This document shows positions 35,415 through 47,938 of a stretch of 64,000 nt of DNA, one piece after another. Origin of the DNA: Pyrocephalus nanus. Taxonomy: Eukaryota; Chordata; Aves; Passeriformes; Tyrannidae. The stretch spans positions 13,344,001 through 13,408,000 of the forward strand of contig CM076276.1 in assembly GCA_038380795.1 (NCBI GenBank). The letters are read 5' to 3'. Within the stretch, counting starts at the first letter, position 1; every line of letters starts with the position of its first letter. Below the pieces are notes generated by a model. The model searched no databases and was not told where the DNA came from. It saw only the letters and a list, made by a program, of their open reading frames with translations. The position numbers and the translations under genes were made by a program.

Positions 35415-35560
35415 CTAAACCACGGCCTGGGTCATTGTAACAGGGTGTTAAAACACCCAGAAAAAGGCCACCGACTTGACTCGGGCGGCCGGCTGAGCCC
35501 CGACAAGCTCGCGGCACCTCAGGCCGGCCGGTGGGAATAGCGGCAGGATGCTCCCGGGCG
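35415..35560 (-). other. KCNJ12: Candidate KCNJ12 first (non-coding) exon, 3' part, with donor
   Basis: On the minus strand the CpG block leads into GCCGTGGTTTAG followed by GTAAGGG, a good 5' splice site (GT at plus 35414-35413). Joined to the acceptor at 25502 it would give an intron of about 9.9 kb. The leader contains a tiny ATG-ACC-...-TAG upstream ORF that ends exactly at the donor. The 5' boundary is unknown. Confidence 0.35.
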
Positions 35561-36040
35561 GACGCGCCGCTTCCAGGGCCACCTGCAGAGCTGTGGAAAT
35601 CGTTGTTGGAAATAAGCCCGTTAGCTTCTTAACCCTCATTAAGCAGCTTAAGGGGGACGCGCGCCATCGTACGCAAGCCCGGAGGCGGAGAAGGCCCTTG
35701 TTCAGGGCAGAGGGGTGACGGGATTTCCACGGGTGATGGAGGGGGTGAGACGGGGATGGGGGGACACGGCCCCAGCCCTCACCCCGACAAGCTTCCCCCT
35801 CCCCGCATCCATCCCCCCTGTTGCTCCCCGCCAGCCGGGACCACCGGCAGCTCCCGACGGCGCTGAGCGGCGGGCAGGGACGGCGATGACGGGCTGTCAC
35901 ACCCGTGTGACGAGTGTGGGAGGTCTCAGCCGCAGCCCCGCCGGCGTTGGGGAGGGGGTGGGGGGAGCGGGGGGCGGCTGTGACAGCGAACGGCCCGGCC
36001 AGCGCCCGACACGGCGGCTGCGGAACGGAGCGGGACGTTT
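35450..36040. promoter_or_regulatory. CpG island, candidate KCNJ12 proximal promoter
   Basis: The densest CpG stretch in the window: repeated CCGGCCGG, GCGCGCC, GGCGG and CCCGCCGG over about 600 bases, in flanks where CG is scarce. It includes a four-run G-tract (35949-35974). A minus-strand donor lies just downstream at 35415, about 10 kb upstream of the coding exon. No TATA box is apparent, as is usual for CpG promoters. The assignment to KCNJ12 is inference; direction could also be plus. Confidence 0.45.
35949..35974 (+). other. G-quadruplex-type motif in the CpG island
   Basis: Four G runs (35949-35952, 35954-35958, 35960-35965, 35969-35974) separated by loops of 1, 1 and 3 bases meet the standard G4 pattern. 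On the plus strand, i.e. the non-transcribed template partner if KCNJ12 starts here. Confidence 0.6.
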
Positions 36041-37110
36041 CTAATCACTCCACTTGGAAAAGGTCCCGTTTTTACATTTGTTAAATTAAAGGATGTCAGA
36101 GTCCGATGCCAAGCCCAGGCTTCCTCGGAAATTTAAACTAATGGCAGCGAGGAAAACGAGCTGAAACCAGAGCACAAGCGCTCCCACGTTGTCCAGCAGC
36201 ACCAGCCATCACCCTGGCCTGGGTTTACATCCAAACATCCATCACAAAGATCTCAACTTTTTGCCCCAAAATCCAACCTTGCCCCCTCTGCTCAGTTAGA
36301 AAGTGCATTGCTGGCACCTGGACAAGCCAGGCTGCTGTGATGGGGTCCCCAGAGAGACCAGCATCCTCTTCCAGCCTCTCAAAGAGCAAATATCTCCCTA
36401 TTTTCTGGATACAGCTGCCCTGGGCCATGGGGTTTATCAGCACGGGGTGGAAGTGGGAGAGCAGAGTGGTGGGTACAACGTCGAGATTTCTCCAGCTCTG
36501 ATGATTCCTACAGCCAACTCCATCCTGCCCGGCCCCACACAGGCAGGCAGGGGGGTCCTGGCAGAGCACAGGGGATGGGGGGGTCACACAGCCCCTCGCT
36601 GCCCCTCTTCCCCACGGAAATACCTGGGCTCAGGCGAGGGCTCCACTCCCGGCGCTCTCCGGGCTCCGCTGGGGGGGTTTGTGCTGCAGCTGAGAAAACC
36701 ACTGAGTGGTGGTTGGTGGTTTTTTCTTTTCCCTTTCTTTTTTTTTTTTCCTTTTATAATTTTCTCGGCGAGATAAAATTAAACAAACAAGCCCTTCTGG
36801 GAGCAGCGCGAGGAAGGGAGCCTGCTTCCCTACAGATGTGCGTGTCCTCAGCGATTACAACCACCGAATTAAGCTCTCCCTGTGACTGGGACATTTGCAC
36901 AATCCCACTCCTTCGCCTCCTGCGGTTTCGCTGGTAGGAGACTGGCTGGCTCTGCAGCCTCCCTCCCCATGAGGTCATTACCCAAACACCTATTTTTCAC
37001 AAAAACATCAAGAATGGTTTGTTGGGGTTTTCCCCCCCCCCCGACCCACTATCAGAGTGGTCTGGAGTGCAAGGCTGGGAGTGCTCAGCAAAGCAGCACA
37101 TGCTGGAGGA

Positions 37111-37339
37111 GAATAGGATAGAATAGGATAGGAAAGGAAAATAGAATAGAATATAGAATATAGAATATAGAATACAGAATACAGAATACAGAATACAGAA
37201 TACAGAATACAGAATACAGAATATAGAATAGAATAGAATAGAATAGAATAGAATAGAATAGAATAGAATAGAATAGAATAGAATAGAATAGAATAGAATA
37301 GAATAGAATAGAATAGAATAGAATAGAATAGAATAGAAT
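37111..37339 (+). repeat. GAATA pentamer satellite with 7-mer variants
   Basis: Begins with GAATAGGATA variants, passes through AATATAG and then AATACAG heptamers (about seven copies of the latter), and ends in an uninterrupted (GAATA)n block of about 115 bases (roughly 37223-37338). The heptamers look like pentamers with inserted TA or CA, so the array shows a growth order. Open frames on the minus strand here are repeat artefacts. Confidence 0.97.
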
Positions 37340-38361
37340 GAAGATGCAGAGAGACATTTCCATGGGGATGGGGCTGCAGAGGAGGGGGAACACTGTGGGT
37401 CAGGAGTCTCCCAGCTGCACTCCAAGCCCTGTCTGCAGCTCTCAAAGCAAAAAGGAACAATCACAGCATAAGATTTGCAAACACACCTAAACTTTCCGGC
37501 TTCATCTGCCTCGGGAGCCGGCAGAAGCCGTTGCCATAGCTTTGCAGACCACCGGTGGGTTTTGTAGCACAATCTGGACCACGGATCTATGCAAATCCCC
37601 AAGGCAGAAGTCTTTATGGAGGCATATGACAACCAAAAAAGAATAGCGCTCAGTGCTCTACTCCCACACGCCACCCCCCAACTTCACCATCATTTAAATC
37701 AGTCTTAAGTTGGAAGAATTCAAATCAACACTGTCGTCACAGAGCCAAGCAGAGAGGTGACACAACTTGGATGCTGCCAGGGAAATTGCCCCCCTGAGAC
37801 TCGAAACTCATCAGCCCATCACTTTCTTGAAGCCCCATCAAGCAAAACAAATGAACTGGCAACTCGCTGCCCCCCAGCCCTCCATCCCCTCCGGCCAGGG
37901 CTGCTGGAGAGGTTTCCAACCAGCCTTTCCCCCGGGATCAACAGGAGGGGGACCGCGGGGAGAAAAATATCTGAGACACGCTGCTGAGGCTGGAGAGCCA
38001 CAGTTGGAAAAGAAATCAAAGCTTCCAAAGAGAGAGATGCCAAGCAGATATGTCGTTCCCAAGAGAAACAGGACATTCCTCTCCAAGGGGGAGGCAGGGG
38101 GGAGGAAGGCTCGTGCCACCTCTCTCAGCTCCCCGGCATAGGTGCTCGGGCAGCTCGTCCCCGCTGTGCCAGGCTGCAGACACAGATGGCATTGCAACTA
38201 TTGCTTTTCTCTTTTTTTTGTTGTGTTTGTGTGTTTTTGGTTTGATTTTTTGCCCTAAAAACATGTTTTCAATTTGGGGTGAAGTTTGCAGGGTCCTGCA
38301 GGCAGCCAGGCAGATGTGGAGCCACTCACCGGTTTCCTGGAGACCTCCCTGCCTTCCTGCA

Positions 38362-38500
38362 CCACAGAGAGTCATTAAGGTTGGAAAAGATCTCAAAGGT
38401 CATCTAGCACAACTATTAACCCATCATTGCCAAGCCCACCACTAATCCATGTCCCCAAGTGCCACATTTACACATCTTTTAACCATGGCCCCACACCCTC
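38362..38500 (-). mobile_element. CR1 LINE 3'-end fragment, different subfamily
   Basis: Plus-strand AGAGTCATTAAGGTTGGAAAAG, then ATCTCAAAGGTCATCTAGC, AACTATTAACCCATCATTGCC, AAGCCCACCACTAATCCATG, TCCCCAAGTGCCACATTTAC and ACATCTTTTAA match the reverse complement of a CR1 tail distinct from the one at 13.1 kb. The orientation is minus. Confidence 0.88.
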
Positions 38501-38950
38501 CATTGTCTTGGGGGGCACAGCTTGGTGTCAGCAAACTCCCTGGGGCTCTCATAGGAGTCACTTAGAGAGAAACTGGGGGGGGGAGGAGGGAAATTATACT
38601 TTGCTATTTCCAGAAACGCCAAAATCAGGTCCTGGTTCAGTCCAGAGGGTGAAGGATCGTCAGGCTGGATTTCCTTTGCAAAACATGTTTGAGTTACACA
38701 AGCAGCGGGATCAGGCTGGAAGCAAGCGGGTGAGATCATCTCAGTGCAGTCCTGGTTGATCCCCTGAAACCATCCAATTTGGCTGCTTCAGCATGATTTC
38801 TGCAGCAGATTGTTCCTGCAGGAAGTTTTATACCTGTGCCCTTGGGCTAAGCCCTGACAGCATCCTTCACTGGGAACAAGCTACCTGCCTCCTCAAGGCA
38901 ACACCTGGGGAGGTCGGGGGGAGAGGAGGATGGGAGCAGAGTTGGTCTGG

Positions 38951-38960
38951 CTATAAATAA
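38951..38960. promoter_or_regulatory. MEF2-consensus site CTATAAATAA
   Basis: Exact fit to YTAWWWWTAR. It also resembles a TATA box, with no other core promoter sign nearby. MEF2 drives cardiac and skeletal muscle genes, consistent with KCNJ12 expression, but a 10-bp match is weak evidence. Confidence 0.25.
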
Positions 38961-41900
38961 CCCCGTGGAAAGGAAGCAGGAGAAAAAGCAGCAAACAGAA
39001 ACCAATAAATCCAGGGAGATGTGTTCAGCTACAGGCACTCGGTGCAAACATCTCCTTGTGCTCCGTGTGACCCCGTGGAAGAGAAAATGGGATTCATCTC
39101 AGCTCAACGAAGCTGGATCCAGGTGGCAAGACCTCATCCACTCTGTACATTAAAAAATATTAAGTTGAGAAAGGGGAGAGTTGAATTAAGGAGAGTTAAA
39201 TTACAGGGAGTTAAATTAAGATGCCTGTTGAACCATGTTAACACAGCTCAGGCCTGGCTCCTGGTGCCACCAGCACTGAACACCCAGCAATCCCATCCCC
39301 AGAAAGCTGGGAAATAGCCTGTGTTTAAGGCCATCATTATTTGCAGTCTGTGATCCTGGAGAAAAGGTCAGAAAAAGCAACTTCTCATTTTCATCAATAA
39401 AAGAGGAATTGCAGGAGCTCAGCAAGCACAGTGGCCAGCAGGTCACAACCAGCAGTGCTGGAGTGATTCATCCTAAACGAGCCAGATTTAGTCAAACTAG
39501 CCTAGAATAAGGCAGGGAAACAGTCCAGAGTTTTCCCTGCGGATTCCTGCCAGGTATTAGCCCATGGAAGAGATGGGGACAACAGAGAGAGGACAGAGCA
39601 GGATCATCCCCAACACTGCTGTCCCCTCCAGCACCAGAAAAATCAATGAAGAGCTCCAATCCCAGCTCCTGCATCTGGATACTGCACAAAAATGCATTGA
39701 GAAGGGTTTGTTTTTTCTCTTTTCCCAGCCCATCTTCCTGGAGCTCACTCGTTCCCGTGCCCAAGGGTGCTGGAGGAGCCGAGGACCGGGCACTGCAGCA
39801 CCCACTGGGCCAGCTCTCCCCAGAAAATCATCTGAGCAGCTCCAGTTTTGCTTGCGTGTAACTTATTATTAAAGCTGAGCAAATAATTCAGGGCAGGAGC
39901 TCCAGGAACAACGTTTTGCCTTTTCATTTTCCGCTCTCGAGCTGTCTGCAGCTTCCCCAGAGCTCGGGGATGATTTAAAGACCTGTCTCCGGACGGGAGC
40001 CGGGCCGGGAGTGTTTGATGGCCCGAGTTTCACGTGCACAGATGAGGACACGCTGGACACACAAGGATGGATGAGCCTTTCCTCGTGCCCTAATTAGACG
40101 AGCCGCATTTGCAAAGTGGGTTTTGGGGATTTTTTTTTTTTCCTTGTGTTGGAGGCCAGCGAGCACTTCAGGCAGAGTTAACGAGCGCCTGTTCGTTAGG
40201 CGAGGCTCAGCCAGCTCTTTGCTTCATGGCACATCATTTTTCCACTCGGTGGTACCAGCCTGGGCACAAAACTTCCTGGGAGCAGCTCATTCCCAGCTCC
40301 TCTTTGTTACCCCCAAAACACCACTAAGGGCACGGGAAAGGAAGACGGGGCCTTGGGCAGAGTCTTGGGGCCGTCAGGCTGCGACAGCTCCAACTTTCCA
40401 GCGCTGCAGCCATCCCAGGCGTTTGCTTCCTCATTAGTGGAAAAGGTTAGGGAGAAGGGATCAGCTCTGTGCCAGCCCCCCGTGGTGCTGGTGTGACGCA
40501 GGCTGGCAAAGGCAGCTCGCCCCGATGCTCGGGTGAGTGCCAGCCGAAAGGAAAGCAGGGAGGGAAGAACCACAAAATCAGAGGTCCCCATACTTGAAGT
40601 AGAGCCTGTCCACCCCTACCACCATCCTCCTGTCCCTGGGAAACCCATCTGTCCTGAGCCCATATGGAATGACAAATTTAACTGCCTCCACCCTTTTCCT
40701 GGAGGACAAGGGTTGGTGTCACCCATGGCTGTGAAGGGGTGCAGAAGGGGCCGAGAAAAGGACATCCCATTCTCCCAGAGCCGGAGCAGGAGAGCTGACA
40801 TTGAAGACAATCCTGTCTCCTTCAGGGACTTGGCCCTGGAGAAAGGTTTGGGCTCCCAGGATTGGGCCAGGCAGCCACTGTCTCCCAGTTTGCTGCTTTC
40901 AGGAAGGAGCAAACCAATGACATCAACCTCCCGCTGTAAGACCTCCAAGAGCAGCTCATGTGCAAGACAGAAGGAGCCATTTAGTGCCCCACAGCACCCA
41001 ACAGGGGCCAGGGACACTTTGGGGCCATCCCAGGTGACCAGGCCTGCAGCTCCATTAGTCCTGGTTGGAAAACCCTCTCTGGCCTAACAGCTTTCTCCTC
41101 CCATTGCGTAATTGCACTTTGTTGAGCAGCCCCAGCCTCTGGCAATACATTTTCTCCAGCCTCGTTGCTCTCCTGCAATGTTTTCCTTATTCCTTTCACT
41201 CTCTCTGGACAGTTGCTGAGACGCTCGGGAAGGGAAATGAGAGAAAAACCCAGTGCTTGTCCCACCAGTAAAGCAAAACCCTGGATGGAAAAAGGGGGAA
41301 AGAGGAGAGAGCGGTGTCAGGTGCCTCCCCCCAATCCATCCCCTCCCTGTTTGCCTGTGGGGGTTTGACAAAAGTGCTTTTCGGCTGACAAAATGATTAC
41401 AGGGTGCCGAGACAGTAAGTTGCACATGGATTTCTTTCCTGCATTTCAAGCAGGGCGAGGACACGGCTGCAAAAGCAGCTGCACTTCTGGAAGGGTCACA
41501 GCGCTGGGGGTGAAGGGAGGTGACAGGAGGGGGGATTTGGGGAGAGGAGGAAGGAGGGATATTTTCTGGTCAGAATAAAAAGCAAAGAGAGAGCGGATGG
41601 GAGTGTGCAGGAGCGTGTTAAGCGAAAGGCAGGCGAAGCTACTTGTCCGGAGTGGGGATGGATTTGGGAGGATGCTGGGGCTGCTGTGTGGGACCAGCCT
41701 GAAGTGAGGAAGAGAGCAGCTAGAGCAGCTGCCCCCTGAGCAGATCCCGTGGCCTTGCTACGAGGTGGGGGTTTGGGCAGCGTCACCACTGGGACAGTGC
41801 GTGCGTCTCCCAGTGGGACAGCGAACCACGCAGGGCAGAGCGAGGTGCCCTGGGTGCATTTGGACCCTCTGTGCCTGCAGGCAGTGGGTGCTGGGCAGCG

Positions 41901-44373
41901 GGGAGGAGGAGAGGAGGATTTCAGCTCCCAACTCAATCTGTTGGAGAACTTGGCCTGCTCCCCATCAAGCTGAAAATAGCACATATGTAAGGACGTGTAC
42001 GCAGTGCTGGCTGTGTCCTCACCCAGCGCTTCCTTCCTGCTGCTCTCCACGGAGCGTCCCGGCCCTCCGCCTGCGCCTCCGGCCCCCCACAGCCCCACGA
42101 ACCCCCCATGGGGCACAGGTCTCAGGCAAGACGCTCCTTAGAGCACCCTTACTCCACAAATCTGGGCTAGAGCACAGATGCAAGATCCTTTCACCTTCAT
42201 CTGCTTTTCACGTGTACCGCCAGGCCCGTCCGGCGGCGGCATCCCCGCCGTTATCATCTGGAGCGGGCGGGGATGAGCGCGGCTCACGGCGGGAGCTGAG
42301 CTTTATTAGAAACAGGCATCTGGCTTCAGCCCTCCCTGCAGCCACCGGCCCAGGCTTGGGCTCAGGATGGGGCAGGATGGAGCACGCCCGAGCGCCCAGG
42401 CAGCAGCCGGAGAACCTCCACGAGCCCCCAGTTTTTCCTCCAGATTTTATCTCCAAACCCATTATTGGTGAGGGGAAAATAAAGCCATCGTCCTCCCCCA
42501 CAGGAGCACGCGCTGCCCGGCCGGGGTCAAGCCCCAGCCCTCGGAGGGATGGGGAACTAGCAGAGCGTGCTGCAAGCTGGAGGATGGAGATAACCCTGGC
42601 AGCAGCCAGAGCTGATTCCTGCAGCTGAGAAGGAAGAAAAGAGGCTGAATTCCCCATGGACATGAGGCACAGGAATAATGCGAGAGCTTTGTCGGGACGT
42701 CGCTGCAGCTCTGAGCACAGCTTGTGCAAAGTGCTGCTCCTCTCCCATCCCTGCTGGGAATATCCCTAAAGAAATGTTCCTCTAAAGAGCGAGTACCCCA
42801 GGGTGGAGGAAATGCAGCAACAAGCTTTGCGGGGTAGTGATTGGGGGATATAGTAAATGTAAAAATCAAATAACACCAGGGCTGGGGAGGGACATACAGG
42901 TGATCCACTTGGAGCTTGTTGTGTGAAGACAGGGATTGTTACAAGCACAAAGCTTGTCCTGTGCTCGGTGTAGTCAGGGTGTACAGCCCTCCAGCCAGGG
43001 TGGCTGCTGTTCCAGGGCTTGGCCCACAGTGGCACCCAGCAGGACAGGCATGGCCTTGTGAGAACACATTTCTCACCCCAAACCTCTGCTCTGCCCGGAT
43101 TCTGCTTTATGACAGCGGCTGCCTCATGGTGCAGCACTCAGCTGGGGACAGGGACAGGACACCAGGGGACATCAGTGGCTGGGCAGGGACCGAGCCCAGC
43201 TTGAACACAAGCTCACATCCGCCACACACCAAAACTGCACCTGGGCATTGCCAAAACCTCTCTGCTTCCCAAAACCCTCTGAGGCGCAGTGTTAGCCAGC
43301 GTGTGGTATCAGCTCTCCTGAAACAAAGCCATTGTGGTCGAGGCAGGATCCTTATTAATTCTTTCCTCTCTTTAATTTCCATTTTTTCCCAGTTCCCTTT
43401 CCCGTTGCTCAAGCAGGGCTTGAGTAGGGCCCTGCTGCTGCCAGTCTGTGTCCCTGCAGCACAGGGTCACTGGTGTTACTGCTCCATGACGTGGGGATGT
43501 GATGGGTGGCTGCATTTGGGGTCAATGGTGAGATCAGAGGGGAAGGGATTCATGGATTGGGGAGAGACACCCAGATGGAGGGGAAAGGGAAGGTAGAGAG
43601 CACCAGAATAACTTCCCAGGACCATCAGCACCAGGCAGAGGGCTGAGTGGGACACAAAGCTGGGTCCCAGCCCCATCCACCCTCCAAATGGGAGGATGGA
43701 GACAGGAAACCGCCACTTATTGTAACAGCTTTGGGGAAACTTCCCAACTTCTCCCCAGACAACATTCCTAGGGATAGACCACGGGGAAAGGGGTGGGACA
43801 GGACACCATCAGCACCCACAACACACAGTGATCGCCTTCCCATGTCTGCCAGTGGCACCTGCCTCAGCCACCCATCACCAACATACCCCCCTCCACCCTT
43901 GGGTCCCCCCTACCACCCTCATCCCCCAGGACCCTAAAAAGCACCATTTTCCCTATTGCATCCCATATCCTTCACCCCTGCAGTCGCCTTCAGCACCAGC
44001 CCTGCAGTGGCCATTGCCACTGATGCCATCAACCTGTCCCCAGCTCCCAGGGGACCCTGCTCAGGGGACAGCGTGTGGAGCCCAGGTGACTCCGGGGGCT
44101 CCTGCAGTGCCCACTCTCCTGTTACATAAATGCCTGGGCCCAGGACTGTTTTTGTTTGTGTTGTGTTCAGCACTGTGCTCCTCAGCCCTTTTTGCATAAC
44201 AAATAATTAATAATAATTAATGACTGGGGGGGGAACGGCACGGATTGCCAGCTATTGCTAATTAGTGAACAAACGCTGTCGTGCAAGCGGAGGCGGGCGT
44301 CACACGGCCCCGTGTCCTCACCGAGGGTGGGGGCATGATGGGAATAATGTCCTGTGGGACTCTCGACCCTTTT

Positions 44374-44412
44374 GGGGAGGGGGAGGAGGAGGAGGAGGAG
44401 GAGGCAGCAGCA
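44374..44412 (+). repeat. (GGA)n purine repeat
   Basis: GGGGAGGGGGAGGAGGAGG... followed by GCAGCAGCAGG. Simple trinucleotide repeat. Confidence 0.95.
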
Positions 44413-44895
44413 GGGGTGGCAGTGGGACAGGCCAGTGGCCCTCTCAGGGTTTTGTTGGGTGCTTCGACGCAGCCCCGCTCCGTTCCCGCACACGTGCCAT
44501 CACACGGCATTCCACGCCTGGCTTCCTCCCTGCCCTTATTAGAGCCCGGGACAACACTACTTAATTGTCTGGAGATGGCACTGCTCCATGTCATTAGCGA
44601 GCAAACCGGCACCAGCTCATTAGGGAAAAGCCTCTGCTCCGGCAGCTCCGCAGCCAGATCGTGCTGGGGACACTGGTTACGAGGCCCCTTGCAGGTGGCA
44701 CCCCCTCAGAGGGGCAGGGGGGCTGAAAGCACCAAAAGGACCCCCCCTGTGCCACCAGTGCTGGAAAACACCGAGGGGAGATGGATTGAGTGACAGGATG
44801 GGCTGTCTGGTGACACCTGGGGTGCAGGGTGACCTGGCAGCTCTGCCTGGACCTCACACCTACAGCTGCCTGGGGGGCTGGGAACATGGAACCTG

Positions 44896-45066
44896 AGAAG
44901 GGGGGAAAAGGGAAAAAAGAGAGAGAAAAGGAAAATAAGAAAAAAACAACTAACAGAGAATGAAAAGGAAAAGAAGGCCAAAAGGGAAGGGAAGGCAAGG
45001 GAAAAGGGAAAAGGAAAAAGGAAAAAGGAAAAAGGAAAAAGGAAAAGGGAAAAAGGAAAAAGGAAA
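44896..45066 (+). repeat. Polypurine (GGAAAAA)n tract
   Basis: About 170 bases almost free of pyrimidines; the core 45000-45064 is a regular AAAAAGG heptamer array. Mirror symmetry could allow triplex (H-DNA) structure. Simple repeat. Confidence 0.95.
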
Positions 45067-45369
45067 TCAGGTTGTCCTGTCTTTGATCTGCTCAAGGACT
45101 GACTGCTGGGTCACACACAGGAGCACTGGGAGCAGTGGGGTGCCAGAGTCAGCGATGGTCAAAGCCTGTGGATCCGTCTGGCCGGAGCCAGCCCAGGAGC
45201 AGGGTGCCTTCCTCCCTCCACAGACCCTGCAGGTCCAACTCACTTTCCCTAACGCCTGCAGCATCCCAGACAAACCCTGGATGCCAGCAGAGCTCCGTGG
45301 CCGCTCAGCATCGCTCCCACTGCAGCTCCAAACCAGTCCCTGCTCTACCTCCCCATCAGAGCCGAGCTG

Positions 45370-45545
45370 GGTGTAATTACGCTCCGCTGCCTCTCCTCTA
45401 TCACTGTAATTCCTTTGCTCTGCTGAATCGCTTCCCCTTCAGCACCACACATAATCCATTGCACTGTAATTATATGAGAATTTTAATATCTGATGTATTT
45501 ATAAGATGCACTTAATTCATCAGCCCCTTTAACCACGTTGTCATT
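45370..45545. promoter_or_regulatory. AT-rich island, candidate conserved element
   Basis: Unique sequence with three TGTAATT copies (about 45374, 45405, 45466), ATAATCCATTGCAC (about 45450), ATATGAGAATTTTAATATC and GTATTTATAAGATGC (about 45494), bounded by GC-rich DNA. Homeodomain-type cores dominate. One of the more convincing enhancer-like blocks, but by composition alone. Confidence 0.35.
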
Positions 45546-47835
45546 CCAGCCTTCAGCACGGTGGGAAGGATGACTCGCTGTCAGATGGAGATTAGCTGGC
45601 CCGTGTGTGTAACGAGTTGGAGGGTGTTCTCAGCTGCCAGATCCCACCCTGGCTGGGGAGCAGGATCCCACCATGCCGGGTGTCCAACCCACGGGGGATT
45701 CTGCCAGGGCAGCACAATCCAGAGCAGCACCCAACACCCCCCTTTCCCAAACATTAAAATGATCCCATGGGTCCGGATCGAGCAGAAACAAAGGGCCTAT
45801 GCCAAGGGTGAGTTTTATCCCTACAGACCCAAAGGGCTTCCCAAGGTGAGGGATCCACATTCAGATCCCTCCAAACCCACGGAGAAAGTGGTCACTACTG
45901 AAGGGTTACTTTTCCTGGCATTTGTTTCAGTGGCTCCTTTCCAGACGTGTCCTAAAAGGGAACCAAAGGCCTTTGAGCCTGTTGCAGCGAGCACAATGCC
46001 ATGATTTTCCCAGCCTGGGCAGGAGGGATGAGCTCACTGTTGTCCTTGGTTCCCCCTGGCTGCGGGGTGCGGGGTCCCTGTGCCGAGCACAGCGGGCTCC
46101 AGGGCTGGTCAGGATGCTCAGGGAAGGCAGTGGATTTGGCAGGATGCTCTGGGGGGGATTGGCTGGGCTCCATCCCACCAAGCCCTGGGAGAAACGCCAG
46201 CTGGGCCTGGGAGCGAGGGGCAAAGGGGGAAGAGCAAGGGGGGGGGTCTCGATGATTTGGTCCCTGCAGGATGCCCTGGCTCTCACTGATGGGTAACCCT
46301 GCATTTTTTGTACCAGGTCATATCAGGTTTTCCTACAGTGGCGTGGCCCCCACCTCAGCACTGCCCATGAGGTACCAAGGAGGCACAGCCCAGCTGCCGG
46401 TGGCACCGGGTGACCCTGCACCCTCAGGGTGGGCCAGAGACCCACCAGGTCCCCACAGCACTGGGTGACCATTGGGACACAAACCCTCCTCCTGCCTCCT
46501 CCCTCGGGCTCCCAGTGGGTGCTGCCACCTGGTCAGTACAGTGACACACAGGTCCCCTGTCAGCACAACCTGGCAGTGAGGTTCCTGCCCCCAGCTCCCT
46601 GCTCCAGCACCTGTGGCTCCCTGGGAACTCGAGCTGGGAGCAGGAAGGGTCCTGCAGCCAGCCTGATGTCCCCCCACGTCCCGTGCCATGACACACACTG
46701 CAGAGCTGCACCTCTCTGCCAGGACACTGCCCCAAATTCCAGCTGCTCCCTGTGCCCACGTGCCAGCCCCAAGAGGGGACAGCGGATCAGGGGAAAGAGT
46801 TTGGGCTGGACAAGAACATTTCCAACTCAGGGTTACCTGAAGGGCTGGTAATTTCCCATCCCCTCCCCATCCAGAGGGATGCTGGTACCTGTTCCCCACA
46901 GGATGTCAGAGCCTCCTGCCTCAGTTTCCCCATCCTCACAGTGCTCTCCCAGAGACAGAGACAGCAGCACGGTTGGCACAGGATGCAACAGGGTCTCTAA
47001 CCTGATCCTCGCTCAGGATCACGGCAGGGCCCTCTCTGCTCTCCCCCTCCCCAGCCCCTCCTTCCACACGGTGCTGCCACACAGGGGGGATTTTGGCTCC
47101 CAAGGTCACTGACGGATGGGTCTGGGGGCAGACACCCCCACCTTGTGCCCAATCAGCTCTGCCAACCACCCCCTCCGGGTCCTGGCCGCTCCCTGAGGCT
47201 CGGCTACCCCCTCAGGTGTCCCTCTCCCTCCCCCCTCTCCCCAAAAAGCAAACATCCAGGGAGATGGGCTCCGCGCTGCAGCTCTGCCGGTGGCACTGGC
47301 GCTGAGCAGAGCAGACTGCAGCACGGCTGTTATGTAAGCCCGAGCCGGGCTCCGGGGATGTAGGACACCGGGGTTATCCCCCGGCCCCCCCCGGGGGCTG
47401 CCACCCCCTCCCCGCCTCAGCCACGGGGCTCTCGGAGCTCGGAGGGAAACGCCACCAACTCGGCCAACACTGCAAAGGGTTCAGCGGGGCTTGGGGGTGG
47501 CCCTGGGGGTTGCTGTGGCCCTGCCGTGGGGCACACGGGGGTGGCAGCAGTGGGGGGACAGGAGGGTTGTGTTTCTCTGGGGCGGGAAGTGGGGCAGGCA
47601 AAGGGGTGGGATGGGGCTGAGAGGCAGAAGGTGCTGTGCCCACATCCCTCTGAGTCCTTCTGGACTCACCAGGGCTCACCCGTGCAGGGGAGCTCAGGGA
47701 TGGAACCAGGTGGCCACTCCTGGGCTGTGCCTCCCTCGGGGTGACTCACAGAGCAGGATGAACATGGCCTGGGCGAAGGATCCCGGCCTCATCCCACCCT
47801 GCCATGTCTGTATTCCCATCCTCACATATCCAGCG

Positions 47836-47938
47836 GATCAGCATCCCTGTGATCAACCTCCTGGGGGTCAGCATTCCCAGGAACAGCATCCTTGGCATTA
47901 GCATCCCTGGGACAGCATCCCAGAGGAGAACATCCCTG
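47836..47938 (+). repeat. Degenerate AGCATCCCTGGGA-type tandem repeat
   Basis: Five or six imperfect copies built around CAGCATCC/CATCCCTGG. Minisatellite. Confidence 0.7.

Noticed and set aside
37111..37339. CRISPR-like array
   Set aside because: Units are 5-7 bases with no spacers, in a bird genome; it is a simple satellite.
36997..37674. Hydrophobic repeat protein with YSILF units
   Set aside because: It is the translation of the GAATA/GAATACA satellite, readable in several frames.
44374..44412. Glutamate-rich exon
   Set aside because: The acidic run is a (GGA)n microsatellite, with no flanking splice sites or homology.
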